Positions 14,658 through 22,202 of a DNA stretch of 48,997 nt are shown piece after piece (positions within the stretch are counted from its first letter, which is position 1; the number at the start of each line of letters is the position of its first letter). A program made the translations under genes and the position numbers. This DNA comes from Christensenella sp. UBA1750 (GTDB taxonomy: Bacteria > Bacillota > Clostridia > Christensenellales > UBA1750). The DNA lies in contig DCHO01000082.1 in the NCBI GenBank assembly GCA_002315655.1, positions 42,068 through 91,064 on the forward strand. Direction: 5' to 3'. A model generated the notes under the pieces. The model ran no database searches and was not told where the DNA came from. It worked only from the letters and a program-made list of their open reading frames with translations.

Positions 14658-16884
14658 TCTCCGTTTCCTCCGTCAGTCTGTCCAACGCCTGTAAGCGTTG
14701 AGAGAGGGAGGTAAACCGCTGGGCGGTCTTGTTGTTGCGCACCATCATCCCCATCACTTCCTCGCTGCCCACCATCACGACCCGCTCCTTTGCACGGGTC
14801 ACGGCGGTATAGAGCAGGTTGCGCACCATCATCTGCGGCGGCCCCGGAAGCAACGCCAGCACAACGGTGGAAAACTCGCTGCCCTGACTTTTGTGAATGG
14901 TCATGGCATAGGCCAGTTCCAGATCCGGCAGCATGGTTTCGTCATAGATCACCCGACGTTCATCGTCAAAATAAACGATCACACCGCTTTCGTCGATGGC
15001 CTCGATGATGCCGATGTCGCCGTTGAACACGCCGGTTCCCTCTTCTTCCTTCTCGCCCACTCCTTTTGTCCATTCCGCCTGATAGTTGTTGCGCACCTGC
15101 ATCACCTTGTCGCCCTCGCGGAAGCGGTTTTCCCCGGTGATTTTCTCCTTTTTATGGTGGTTCGGCGGATTCAGCTGCTCCTGCAACAGCTTGTTGAGCA
15201 TATATACGCCGCTCTCACCCTTTTTCATGGGCGCAAGCACCTGAATGTCGCGCATGGGGTCAATGTGATAGAATGAAGGAAGCCGCGTTGTGACAAGGGA
15301 GCAGATTGACGCGGCGATCTCGTTCACGTTGGTCTTGCGGGAGAAGAAAAAGTCGGTGTCCTTGTTCTGAATGACGGGCATCTGTCCGTTGTTGATGCGG
15401 TGAGCGTTTGTGACGATGTGGCTCTCCGCCGCCTGACGGAACACCTCCGTAAGCTTCGCCACGGGAATGACGCCGCTGTCGATAATATCCCGCAGCACGT
15501 TCCCCGCGCCGACGGAAGGAAGCTGGTCGGCGTCCCCGACAAGGATGAGCCGGGTTCCGGGCTTCAAAGCACGGAGCAGAGAGCGCATGAGCTGCAAATC
15601 CACCATGGACATTTCATCCACAATCACGGCATCCGCCTTGATGGGGTCATCCTCGTTCTTGGCGAACATGGGCAGCGTCTCGTCCTCGGAAGTGCCGTAT
15701 TCCAACAGGCGGTGAATCGTCTTAGCCTCCTGCCCGGTGGCTTCGGTCATGCGCTTGGCGGCGCGTCCCGTGGGCGCGGCAAGGGAAACGGTCAACCCGG
15801 AACCGTTCAGAATATCAATGATGCAGTTGATGACGGTGGTTTTGCCCGTGCCCGGGCCGCCCGTTACCACCACCACGTTTTCCTTTGCACACAGTAAAAT
15901 TGCGGTGCGCTGGCCTTTTTCAAACTGAATCCCGTGGGAATCCTCGAAGCGGTTGAGCAGCTCATCGGAAGCCGCGACGGGGCTTCTCTGCCCGGCGCGG
16001 AACAGCTGTGTAAGCCCGAAAGCCACCTGCTTTTCGGCATCCAGCATGGAGCGGTGGTAGACTGCTGTGTCGTCTTCATGCTCTTCCATGCGCAGCTCAC
16101 CGTTCAGCGTTAGTGCTGCGACCTCGTTTTCCACAACCTCCTGCGGGGCACTCAAAATACCACACGCCGCGTCAATCAGGGTCTGCCGGGGCAGATAAAC
16201 GTGCCCGGCGGCACCGGCTGCCTCCCAAATGGTATAGATGATGCCGGAGCGAATGCGGTTCACATCTTCCGCAGGAATGCCCATGGAAAGAGCGATTCTG
16301 TCGGCTGTCTTGAAGCCCACACCGGGAATGTCGCGGGTGAGCTGATAGGGATTGGCGCGAAGCACGGTGATGGCATTGTTGCCGTAGAATTTGATGATGC
16401 GCAGCGCCAGCCCGTTGGGGACGGAATACCTTTGCAGGAACATCATGGTTTCCCGGTTGCCCTGCTGCTCGGCGTAATTCTCCGCAATAATGGCAGCACG
16501 TTTGGGGCCGATGCCGTCCACCTCCCGAAGCCGTTCGGGATGGTTGGCAAGAATTTCCAGTGTCGCATCCCCGAAGGTCTCCACAATGGCCTTTGCGGTG
16601 GTCTCTCCGATGCCTTTAATCATGCCGCCGGCTAAGTATTGCTCAATCTCCTTTGCTTTTGTGGGGATGATGGTCTCATACTTTTCCACCTTCATCTGTC
16701 TGCCGAAAACTTGATGATTGGTATAAGTCCCATAAACGCGCACACGCTCCCCTTGTTTCAAAAAGGGGAGCGTGCCTACGATGGTTTGACTGTCTTTTTT
16801 GCCTAAGGACAGGGAAATGACCGAGTAGCCATTGTCGTCATTGCGGAAGATGATCTCCTCCACAACGCCTTCCAGTTCTTCCAT
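14650..16884 (-). CDS. recD2: ATP-dependent DNA helicase RecD2
   Basis: A 744-residue 5'-3' superfamily 1B helicase, not part of a RecBCD complex. The N-terminal OB-like region and helix-hairpin-helix motifs (EVDGIGPKRAAII and DIPGVGFKTADRI) precede the motor: Walker A GGPGTGKTT, Walker B VDEMSMVD, motif III VGDADQLPSVG and, near the end, MTIHKSQGSEF. This layout distinguishes RecD2 from short RecD. Family members act in mismatch repair and fork stability. It starts 23 bases after metK (AAAGG before the ATG) and overlaps comF, making one operon. Confidence 0.93.
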   Translation of the reverse strand: MEELEGVVEEIIFRNDDNGYSVISLSLGKKDSQTIVGTLPFLKQGERVRVYGTYTNHQVFGRQMKVEKYETIIPTKAKEIEQYLAGGMIKGIGETTAKAIVETFGDATLEILANHPERLREVDGIGPKRAAIIAENYAEQQGNRETMMFLQRYSVPNGLALRIIKFYGNNAITVLRANPYQLTRDIPGVGFKTADRIALSMGIPAEDVNRIRSGIIYTIWEAAGAAGHVYLPRQTLIDAACGILSAPQEVVENEVAALTLNGELRMEEHEDDTAVYHRSMLDAEKQVAFGLTQLFRAGQRSPVAASDELLNRFEDSHGIQFEKGQRTAILLCAKENVVVVTGGPGTGKTTVINCIIDILNGSGLTVSLAAPTGRAAKRMTEATGQEAKTIHRLLEYGTSEDETLPMFAKNEDDPIKADAVIVDEMSMVDLQLMRSLLRALKPGTRLILVGDADQLPSVGAGNVLRDIIDSGVIPVAKLTEVFRQAAESHIVTNAHRINNGQMPVIQNKDTDFFFSRKTNVNEIAASICSLVTTRLPSFYHIDPMRDIQVLAPMKKGESGVYMLNKLLQEQLNPPNHHKKEKITGENRFREGDKVMQVRNNYQAEWTKGVGEKEEEGTGVFNGDIGIIEAIDESGVIVYFDDERRVIYDETMLPDLELAYAMTIHKSQGSEFSTVVLALLPGPPQMMVRNLLYTAVTRAKERVVMVGSEEVMGMMVRNNKTAQRFTSLSQRLQALDRLTEETENE

Positions 16885-16907
16885 TTTTCTAATCCTTTAT
16901 AATGATT

Positions 16908-18080
16908 TTACGCTTTGAGCTCTGCAACTCTGTCGCACTTCTCCCATGGCAGTTCCACATCGGTTCTGCCGAAGTGTCCGTATGCGGCGGTGGCGGAATA
17001 GATGGGCTTGCGCAGGTCAAGAGTCTTGATGATGGCGGCGGGACGCAGGTCGAACTTCTCGCGGACAAGCTTTTCCAGTTCCGCGTCGCTCACTTTGCCG
17101 GTTCCGAAGGTATTGACCAGTACGGACACGGGGTTTGCCACGCCGATGGCATAGGCCACCTCGATCTCGCACTTATCGGCCAATCCTGCGGCCACAATGT
17201 TCTTGGCCACATAGCGCATCATGTAGCAGGCGGAGCGGTCAACCTTGGTGGGGTCTTTGCCGGAGAACGCACCGCCGCCGTGGGGGGCGTAGCCGCCGTA
17301 GGTATCCACAATGATCTTGCGCCCGGTCAGGCCGGAATCGCCCTCGGGGCCGCCGATGACGAAGCGCCCGGTGGGGTTGATGTAGTATTTGGTGTTTTCA
17401 TCCAGCAGTTCGGCAGGAATCACAGCCTTTACGACCTTCTCGATCATGTCCGCGTGGATGGTCTCCTGTGAAGCGTCGGCGGAATGCTGTGTGGAGATGA
17501 CAACGGTGTCCACGCGGACGGGTTTTCCGTCCACATATTCCACCGTCACCTGGGATTTTCCGTCGGGACGCAGATAGGGCAGGGTGCCGTCCTTGCGCAA
17601 CTCCGCCATCTTCCGGGTAAGTCTGTGTGCCAGCGCGATGGGCATGGGCATCAGCTCCTCGGTCTCGTTGCAGGCGTAGCCGAACATCATGCCCTGATCG
17701 CCCGCGCCGATGTCCATCTGCCCTTCCGCACGGCCTTCCAGCGCATTGTTCACGCCCATGGCGATGTCCTGGGACTGGTGATCCAGCGCGATCTGCACCG
17801 CGCAGGTGGAAGCGTCAAAGCCGCACTGATGGTCGGTGTAGCCGATGCGGGAGATGGTTTCCCGCACGATGCTGTTGTAATCCACGGTGGCCTTGGAGGT
17901 AATCTCCCCCATCACCAGAACCATGCCAGTGGTGGCGATGGTCTCACAGGCCACGCGGGCGTAGGGATCCTGTGCCAGATGCGCGTCTAAAATCGCGTCG
18001 GAAATGGCGTCGCAGAGCTTGTCCGGGTGCCCTTCGGTGACGGATTCGGAGGTAAAGTAGCGTTTTACGTTTTCAGCCAT
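16908..18080 (-). CDS. metK: S-adenosylmethionine synthetase
   Basis: A 390-residue enzyme that makes SAM from methionine and ATP. Signature stretches are FTSESVTEGHPDKLCD at the N terminus (the His of GHPDK is catalytic), GAGDQGMMFGYA in the middle and GGGAFSGKDPTKVDRSA as the phosphate-binding P-loop-like motif. Length is standard. It is preceded by a SAM-I riboswitch with a terminator, so its expression should fall when SAM is plentiful. recD2 and comF follow in the same direction without an obvious terminator. Confidence 0.97.
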   Translation of the reverse strand: MAENVKRYFTSESVTEGHPDKLCDAISDAILDAHLAQDPYARVACETIATTGMVLVMGEITSKATVDYNSIVRETISRIGYTDHQCGFDASTCAVQIALDHQSQDIAMGVNNALEGRAEGQMDIGAGDQGMMFGYACNETEELMPMPIALAHRLTRKMAELRKDGTLPYLRPDGKSQVTVEYVDGKPVRVDTVVISTQHSADASQETIHADMIEKVVKAVIPAELLDENTKYYINPTGRFVIGGPEGDSGLTGRKIIVDTYGGYAPHGGGAFSGKDPTKVDRSACYMMRYVAKNIVAAGLADKCEIEVAYAIGVANPVSVLVNTFGTGKVSDAELEKLVREKFDLRPAAIIKTLDLRKPIYSATAAYGHFGRTDVELPWEKCDRVAELKA

Positions 18081-18130
18081 GGTTTTTCTCTCCTTTTCTT
18101 CAATGGATCAGAAACGCCATGTACGGAAAT

Positions 18131-18164
18131 AAAAAATCCTCTGTCGTAAAATACCGGCAGAAGA
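18131..18164 (-). terminator. Riboswitch-controlled terminator in the metK leader
   Basis: On the minus strand TCTTCTGCCG pairs with CGACAGAGGA (one G-U pair and one mismatch) and is followed by six T. It starts directly after the 3' strand of riboswitch helix P1, as in transcriptional OFF S-boxes. Confidence 0.85.
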
Positions 18165-18166
18165 CA

Positions 18167-18286
18167 CTTATATTCCTTCCACCTCATATTCCGGCAGATC
18201 GCTCTGCCGCGGGAATTGGCACCACTGTCAAAAATTGACCGGTTGCCGGGTTTCATCGGGCCCGTCCCTCAACCACTCTGTATAAG
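18167..18286 (-). ncRNA. SAM-I (S-box) riboswitch of metK
   Basis: The minus strand carries the S-box aptamer of about 120 bases. Helix P1 is closed by CTTATA (18286-18281) and TATAAG (18172-18167). Between them are the conserved elements AGAGTGGTTGAGGGA, GATGAAACCCGGCAACC and GTGGTGCCAATTCC in the right order. With SAM bound, P1 is stable and the terminator at 18131-18164 forms; without SAM an antiterminator using the P1 3' strand allows transcription of metK. Assignment rests on conserved primary sequence and helix pairing. Confidence 0.95.
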
Positions 18287-18313
18287 GCGTTTCTATTCAC
18301 TTTTCGATTGTGT

Positions 18314-18342
18314 ATGATAGCACGCAAAATCCTTAAAGTCAA
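18314..18342 (-). promoter_or_regulatory. Sigma-A promoter of the S-box-metK operon
   Basis: On the minus strand TTGACT (18342-18337), 17 bases and TATCAT (18319-18314) preceded by TGC. It lies just upstream of the aptamer. The remaining bases up to the next gene (18343-18392) show nothing distinct. Confidence 0.88.
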
Positions 18343-18392
18343 GGGATTTTGCAAAATGCTAACGAAAATGCAGGAATTTTGTCACATGAGTT

Positions 18393-18854
18393 TCACCCAA
18401 TCACGATCTGCCCCAGCAGCAGCATGAGAGCCGACGCCACAAGGTTGCCAAGCAGAATCACCGGAAACGCCCTACGGATGCGAATGTCCAGCATGGCGGC
18501 AATGCCGGAGCCCGTCCACACGCCGGTGCCCGGAAGCGGAATCGCCACAAAGAGAAACAGACCGAGCAGCTGATACTTATACACTGATTTTGCCTTCTTC
18601 TCAAACCGCGCTTCCAGCTTTTCCGCAATCTTCCGAAAGAACTTTTTCCCTCTGCACCATTTGAAAAAGGGGCGCAGCAGCAGCAGAATAAAAGGAGACG
18701 GGATTACGGAGCCGACAAGTGCAATGAGGAAGGTCTGCCAAAAGGGAAGCCCCATGGACAACCCGAGCGGGATTGCTGCCTTTACCTCCAGCACGGGCAG
18801 GGTAGATATGCAAAATACATAAAGGGCGCTGCGCATCCACGAGGAAAGATTCAC
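18393..18854 (-). CDS. Small multidrug export family membrane protein
   Basis: A 153-residue polytopic protein of the Sm_multidrug_ex (PF06695-type) family. Conserved features are LPVLEVKAAIPLGLSMGLP near the N terminus and FVAIPLPGTGVWTGSGIAA in the second half; four or so hydrophobic segments surround a basic loop rich in Lys and Arg. Despite the family name the transported substrate is not established. GTG 18854 is chosen because AAGGAGG lies eight bases upstream; the open frame continues to 18917 but without a ribosome binding site. It is divergent from the TtcA-like gene, and the two promoters share their -10 region. Confidence 0.78.
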   Translation of the reverse strand: MNLSSWMRSALYVFCISTLPVLEVKAAIPLGLSMGLPFWQTFLIALVGSVIPSPFILLLLRPFFKWCRGKKFFRKIAEKLEARFEKKAKSVYKYQLLGLFLFVAIPLPGTGVWTGSGIAAMLDIRIRRAFPVILLGNLVASALMLLLGQIVIG

Positions 18855-18895
18855 AGGCTGCTCCTCCTTGCGTTCGTAAAAAATTGAAGATGGTC

Positions 18896-18925
18896 TGTTC
18901 AAACGCCACCTGAACACAGTATAAT
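18896..18925 (+). promoter_or_regulatory. Promoter of the TtcA-like gene
   Basis: A perfect -10 TATAAT at 18920-18925, with a weak -35 TGTTCA at 18896-18901 and an 18-base spacer. It shares the bases AGTATA with the minus-strand -10. Confidence 0.55.
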
Positions 18926-18946
18926 AAACTTATGCCGATTTTGCAA
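18918..18946 (-). promoter_or_regulatory. Promoter of the small multidrug export family gene
   Basis: On the minus strand TTGCAA (18946-18941), 17 bases, TATACT (18923-18918). It overlaps the plus-strand -10 of the divergent gene. Confidence 0.7.
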
Positions 18947-18977
18947 GACAGGCAGAGCATCAAAGGAGAGATTGACC

Positions 18978-19721
18978 ATGAAAAAAGTGCTGGGGTGCAT
19001 TCGCCGTGCCGATGAGGACTTCGGCCTCATCCGGGAAGGAGACCATGTTGCCGTGGGCGTTTCCGGCGGCAAGGATTCCCTCATGCTGCTCTATGCGCTG
19101 GCGCTTTACCGCCGGTTTTCCAAGGTCAATTATACCCTCAAGGCCTTGACTCTCACTATGGGCATCGGAAATGCGGATTTCTCCCCCATCCAAATACTGT
19201 GTGACAAGCTGGAGGTCCCGTATGTCGTGCAGGAGACCCAGATCGGCAAGGTCATTTTCGAGGACAGGAAGGAAAAGAACCCCTGCTCACTGTGCGCCAA
19301 GATGAGAAGAGGTGCGCTGTCCGCTCTGGCTAAAGAGCAGGACTGCAACGTGCTGGCACTGGGACACCATCGGGACGATGCACTGGAAACCCTGCTGCTC
19401 TGTCTGCTGCATGAGGGGCGCATCCACACCTTTCACCCCAAGTCCTATCTCTCCCGCTCTGATCTCACGGTCATTCGCCCTATGGTCTATGTCCCGGAAA
19501 AGCACCTGATCCACGTTGCCAAAGAATTGGAGCTGCCCGTTGTCAAGTCCCCCTGCCCCGTGAACGGGGAAACCGAGCGGCAGGAAATGAAGGAACTGCT
19601 GGACAGGCTTTGTTTACTCTATCCCAACGCCCGGGAGCTGATGCTCTCCGCCCTGCGGAACGAGGAACAGTACGGCCTGTGGGAAAAACATCCCAAACAA
19701 CAGAAAAATTCAGAAGAATAA
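18978..19721 (+). CDS. TtcA-family tRNA 2-thiocytidine/ATP-pyrophosphatase protein
   Basis: A 247-residue PP-loop enzyme. The ATP-binding loop is SGGKDS (residues 29-34). Cys103 and Cys106 (CSLC) plus Cys193 (SPCP) match the three cysteines that hold the [4Fe-4S] cluster in TtcA, which thiolates C32 of certain tRNAs. Length is shorter than the enterobacterial enzyme but normal for the clostridial branch. ATG 18978 lies ten bases after AAGGAG. An in-frame TTG at 18972 is possible but less well placed. It is monocistronic, ending in a bidirectional terminator. Confidence 0.82.
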   Translation: MKKVLGCIRRADEDFGLIREGDHVAVGVSGGKDSLMLLYALALYRRFSKVNYTLKALTLTMGIGNADFSPIQILCDKLEVPYVVQETQIGKVIFEDRKEKNPCSLCAKMRRGALSALAKEQDCNVLALGHHRDDALETLLLCLLHEGRIHTFHPKSYLSRSDLTVIRPMVYVPEKHLIHVAKELELPVVKSPCPVNGETERQEMKELLDRLCLLYPNARELMLSALRNEEQYGLWEKHPKQQKNSEE

Positions 19722-19723
19722 GC

Positions 19724-19753
19724 AAAAGCGGCAGATGCGTGTCTGTCGCTTTT
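19724..19753. terminator. Bidirectional terminator
   Basis: AAAAGCGGCAGA (19724-19735) pairs with TCTGTCGCTTTT (19742-19753) with one mismatch; T runs lie on both sides. It separates the convergent TtcA-like and LCP-like genes. Confidence 0.85.
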
Positions 19754-19758
19754 CCTAT

Positions 19759-20676
19759 TTACTTCGTATAGAAGTTTTCGATGATCCAGTCGTTGAGCTC
19801 CCCGGTGTCATAGATCCAAAGGCTCATGCTGTCATCCTCATAGTGCCGTCCGCTCAGCAGCTCCGTTTCCGCAAATGCGGTGGCAGGATCACTGCCCGTC
19901 CATACAAGCCACTGCCGCGCAGAAAGGTTTGTGGTCACACAGTTGATCATTTCGCGTGCACAGGCTTCCCTGTCCGTAACATCGGTCAGCTTCAGGCGCA
20001 TAGCCTCAAACATCGCCTGCAGCAGCTCCCGGTGCCGGGCGAGCTTGTCCTTGTCCGTGCCGGTTAGCTCCTCTCCGCCCACGTTCGACAAATAAGAGTA
20101 GGAAGCATAGCTTTGCAGTTTGTCCGATATATCCTGATACCCAAGACCAATTTCGTAATCCGAAATGGCTGTGTCCACCGTGACATAAACGCCGTCCGTA
20201 GTCTGCGCCAGCATATCCAACTGAACGGCATTGAGCAGCACATACTCGTCGATCTGCACACCGCCCAGCACCCCGGAGACCGCATCCAGCAGATTCTGTA
20301 CTCCGCAGCCGGAATTTTCCCCCGCGGCATAAACGCGGGACAGGGAGCCGTACTCGCCGTAAATCACCTGCCCGTCCTCGTAGAAATTGATCCACGCACG
20401 GGTGTCCTTGGGCAGTATCAGCACATTGGTCGCGCCGGTTGCGTCTCTGACTAAGATCTGTACCGAGGTGATGCGGCTTTGCTCGGTCACAGGGTCGTAA
20501 CCGACAGCGCCGATGAGCAGAGTTTGAATATCCTGCCGCAATTCCTGTGCCCCCTCCGCAAGCATATAAGGTTCATTTACGGGAGGCTGTGTCGCATTTG
20601 GCTCCTGCCGCATATCTGTGCAGCCGGTGAGCAGACACAGAAGCAGGAGCAGAACAAGCCCGATTTTCCATTTCAT
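19759..20676 (-). CDS. Divergent LytR-CpsA-Psr (LCP)-like lipoprotein
   Basis: A 305-residue lipoprotein: residues 1-18 are a type II signal with lipobox LLTGC (lipidated Cys19). The soluble part follows the LCP layout: TEQSRITSVQILVRD (where catalytic members have RSDT), VLILPKDTRAWI (where they have PRDT), then a GVQIDEYVLLNAVQLDMLA segment. LCP enzymes attach wall polymers to peptidoglycan using conserved Asp and Arg residues; here the Asp and Arg of both signatures are changed, and the later arginine motif is not evident. It may be inactive or have another role. It is coupled to mbl: an ATG at 20691 overlaps the mbl stop, but 20676 has a better GAGAG site. Confidence 0.62.
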   Translation of the reverse strand: MKWKIGLVLLLLLCLLTGCTDMRQEPNATQPPVNEPYMLAEGAQELRQDIQTLLIGAVGYDPVTEQSRITSVQILVRDATGATNVLILPKDTRAWINFYEDGQVIYGEYGSLSRVYAAGENSGCGVQNLLDAVSGVLGGVQIDEYVLLNAVQLDMLAQTTDGVYVTVDTAISDYEIGLGYQDISDKLQSYASYSYLSNVGGEELTGTDKDKLARHRELLQAMFEAMRLKLTDVTDREACAREMINCVTTNLSARQWLVWTGSDPATAFAETELLSGRHYEDDSMSLWIYDTGELNDWIIENFYTK

Positions 20677-20687
20677 AGGCATTTCTC

Positions 20688-21725
20688 TCATTTGAAGTCG
20701 TAACGCATGGGTCTGTGATAATCGTGAATGAGCTCGCCGTAGCTTTCCGGGTTTTCCAGTGCCATACCCGTACCTCTTACAACGCACTCCATGGGGCTTT
20801 CGGAAAGACGGCAGTTGATGTGCAAATCGCGGGTGGCGCGTCTGCAAAGGCCGTGGAGCAGAGAACCGCCGCCGGTCAAGGTGATGCCGTTTTCGTAAAT
20901 GTCCGAAGACAATTCCGGTGGGGTGCGCTCCAATACTGAATGAATGGCGTCAATGATAGCGGCCGCAACCTCCTCCACTGCTTCGGAAGCTTCGCTGCCG
21001 GTTATAGTCTGGGAGCGGGGCATCCCGGAGATGAGAGAACGACCGGAGACCGTCATGGAACCCATGGCGGGTTCCGGGGACACCGCCGCCAGGTTTTCCT
21101 TGATCTGAATGGCAGTGGATTCGCCGATGATCAGGTTGTGCTTCCTGCGCATATATTTGATGATGGCCTCATCCACCTTGTCGCCTGCAATCTGCACGGA
21201 TTCCTTGCAGATAATGCTGTTCATGGAGAGCACCGCAATGTCAGTGGTGCCGCCGCCGATGTCCACCACCATGGAGCCGCCGGTCTTGGAAACAGGCAAT
21301 CCCGCGCCGATGGCCGCCGCAACGGGTTCCTCGATGAGCTGGGTGGAAAGCGCGCCCGCATCCTCCGTGGCTTCCACAACGGAACGGCGTTCCACCTCCG
21401 TCACGCCGGAGGGCACACACACCACCACGCGGGGGCGGGAGAAGCTGAATCTGCCCAGCGCCATTTTGAGGTAATAGTGAATCATACGCTCGGTCAGTTC
21501 GTAGTCTGAGATCACACCGTTTTTCAAAGGGCGAATGGTCTTGATGCCCTTAGGGGTTCGCCCCTGCATCCTTTCCGCCTTCTCTCCCACGGCAATGATG
21601 GTGTGGGAAATATCATCCACCGCCACCACGGACGGCTCGCGGATGACGATACCTTTATTCTTTATATAGACAAGCACAGAGGATGTGCCCAAGTCGATTG
21701 CAATATCCTTCGTAAAAATGCTCAA
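20688..21725 (-). CDS. mbl: MreB-like rod shape-determining protein (Mbl type)
   Basis: A 345-residue bacterial actin. The nucleotide-binding motifs are IDLGTSSVLVYI (phosphate 1), VVDIGGGTTDIAVLS (phosphate 2) and GITLTGGGSLLHG (adenosine). It forms membrane-associated filaments that guide lateral wall synthesis. The N-terminal FTKDIAIDLGT and the position directly downstream of spoIIID match Mbl of Bacillus, hence the symbol; sequence alone does not exclude another MreB paralogue. A lipoprotein with an LCP-like domain is coupled to it, consistent with a wall-assembly function. Confidence 0.88.
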   Translation of the reverse strand: MSIFTKDIAIDLGTSSVLVYIKNKGIVIREPSVVAVDDISHTIIAVGEKAERMQGRTPKGIKTIRPLKNGVISDYELTERMIHYYLKMALGRFSFSRPRVVVCVPSGVTEVERRSVVEATEDAGALSTQLIEEPVAAAIGAGLPVSKTGGSMVVDIGGGTTDIAVLSMNSIICKESVQIAGDKVDEAIIKYMRRKHNLIIGESTAIQIKENLAAVSPEPAMGSMTVSGRSLISGMPRSQTITGSEASEAVEEVAAAIIDAIHSVLERTPPELSSDIYENGITLTGGGSLLHGLCRRATRDLHINCRLSESPMECVVRGTGMALENPESYGELIHDYHRPMRYDFK

Positions 21726-21782
21726 AAGGAACGCTCCTTTTCCCCCAAATCCAATGGGTTAAAGAAATACTTCATTATAAAT

Positions 21783-22058
21783 TCAATCTGTTCCTTCCTT
21801 TTTCCTGCCTGTCTGCGCCGCATATTTTCGTTTTGTGGCCATTCCGCCCCGCAGATGCCGCTCGGCTTTGTTAAAGTCCAGCAATACCCGCACATCATCA
21901 TAGAGCGCGGGGCGAATTTCCCGAAGTGCGGTCATTAAGTCCTTATGAACGGTGGATTTGGACAACCCTAAATATTTTGCGGTCTCCCGCACGGTCGTGT
22001 GATTGGAAACGATGTATTCCGCCTCCTCGATGGCGCGACTCTGTACTTCCGTAAGCAT
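21783..22058 (-). CDS. spoIIID: Sporulation transcriptional regulator SpoIIID
   Basis: A 91-residue DNA-binding protein that controls mother-cell genes in the sigma-E to sigma-K stage of sporulation. The helix-turn-helix is ETAKYLGLSKSTVHKDL (residues about 27-43), and the conserved tail NKAERHLRGGMATKRKY is diagnostic. It marks the organism as an endospore former or a descendant of one. mbl follows 57 bases downstream on the same strand, as in Bacillus. A sigma-E-like promoter is visible upstream. Confidence 0.93.
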   Translation of the reverse strand: MLTEVQSRAIEEAEYIVSNHTTVRETAKYLGLSKSTVHKDLMTALREIRPALYDDVRVLLDFNKAERHLRGGMATKRKYAAQTGRKKEGTD

Positions 22059-22085
22059 TTTTCTTTCCTTCCTTCCCTATCCCTA

Positions 22086-22114
22086 TAGGTATGAAGGAAA
22101 GCGTGCTTCCATTC
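22086..22114 (-). promoter_or_regulatory. Sigma-E-like promoter of spoIIID
   Basis: On the minus strand GAATGGA (22114-22108), a 14-base spacer and CATACCTA (22093-22086). This resembles the sigma-E consensus (-35 GNATANN, -10 CATACANT). It lies 28 bases before the spoIIID start. spoIIID is a known sigma-E target in Bacillus. Confidence 0.45.
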
Positions 22115-22127
22115 ATTTCTTCTTAAC

Positions 22128-22156
22128 TTTACCCCGCAAGTATGAAGTGCTATAAT
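22128..22156 (+). promoter_or_regulatory. Sigma-A promoter of the MATE gene
   Basis: TTTACC (22128-22133), 17 bases, TATAAT (22151-22156) preceded by TGC. It is a strong promoter 47 bases before the start codon. Confidence 0.85.
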
Positions 22157-22202
22157 GCGCACTGTGCGTTTCCAAATGTTTTTGATTCGGAGGCTGATTT
22201 TC

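Noticed and set aside
14698..15276. A 192-codon plus-strand frame opposite recD2
   Set aside because: The product is rich in His and Leu as expected for a complement frame; recD2 is complete with all helicase motifs.
18855..18917. Earlier start for the small multidrug export protein
   Set aside because: The 21 extra residues are basic and hydrophilic, have no ribosome binding site, and would begin right at the promoter -10.
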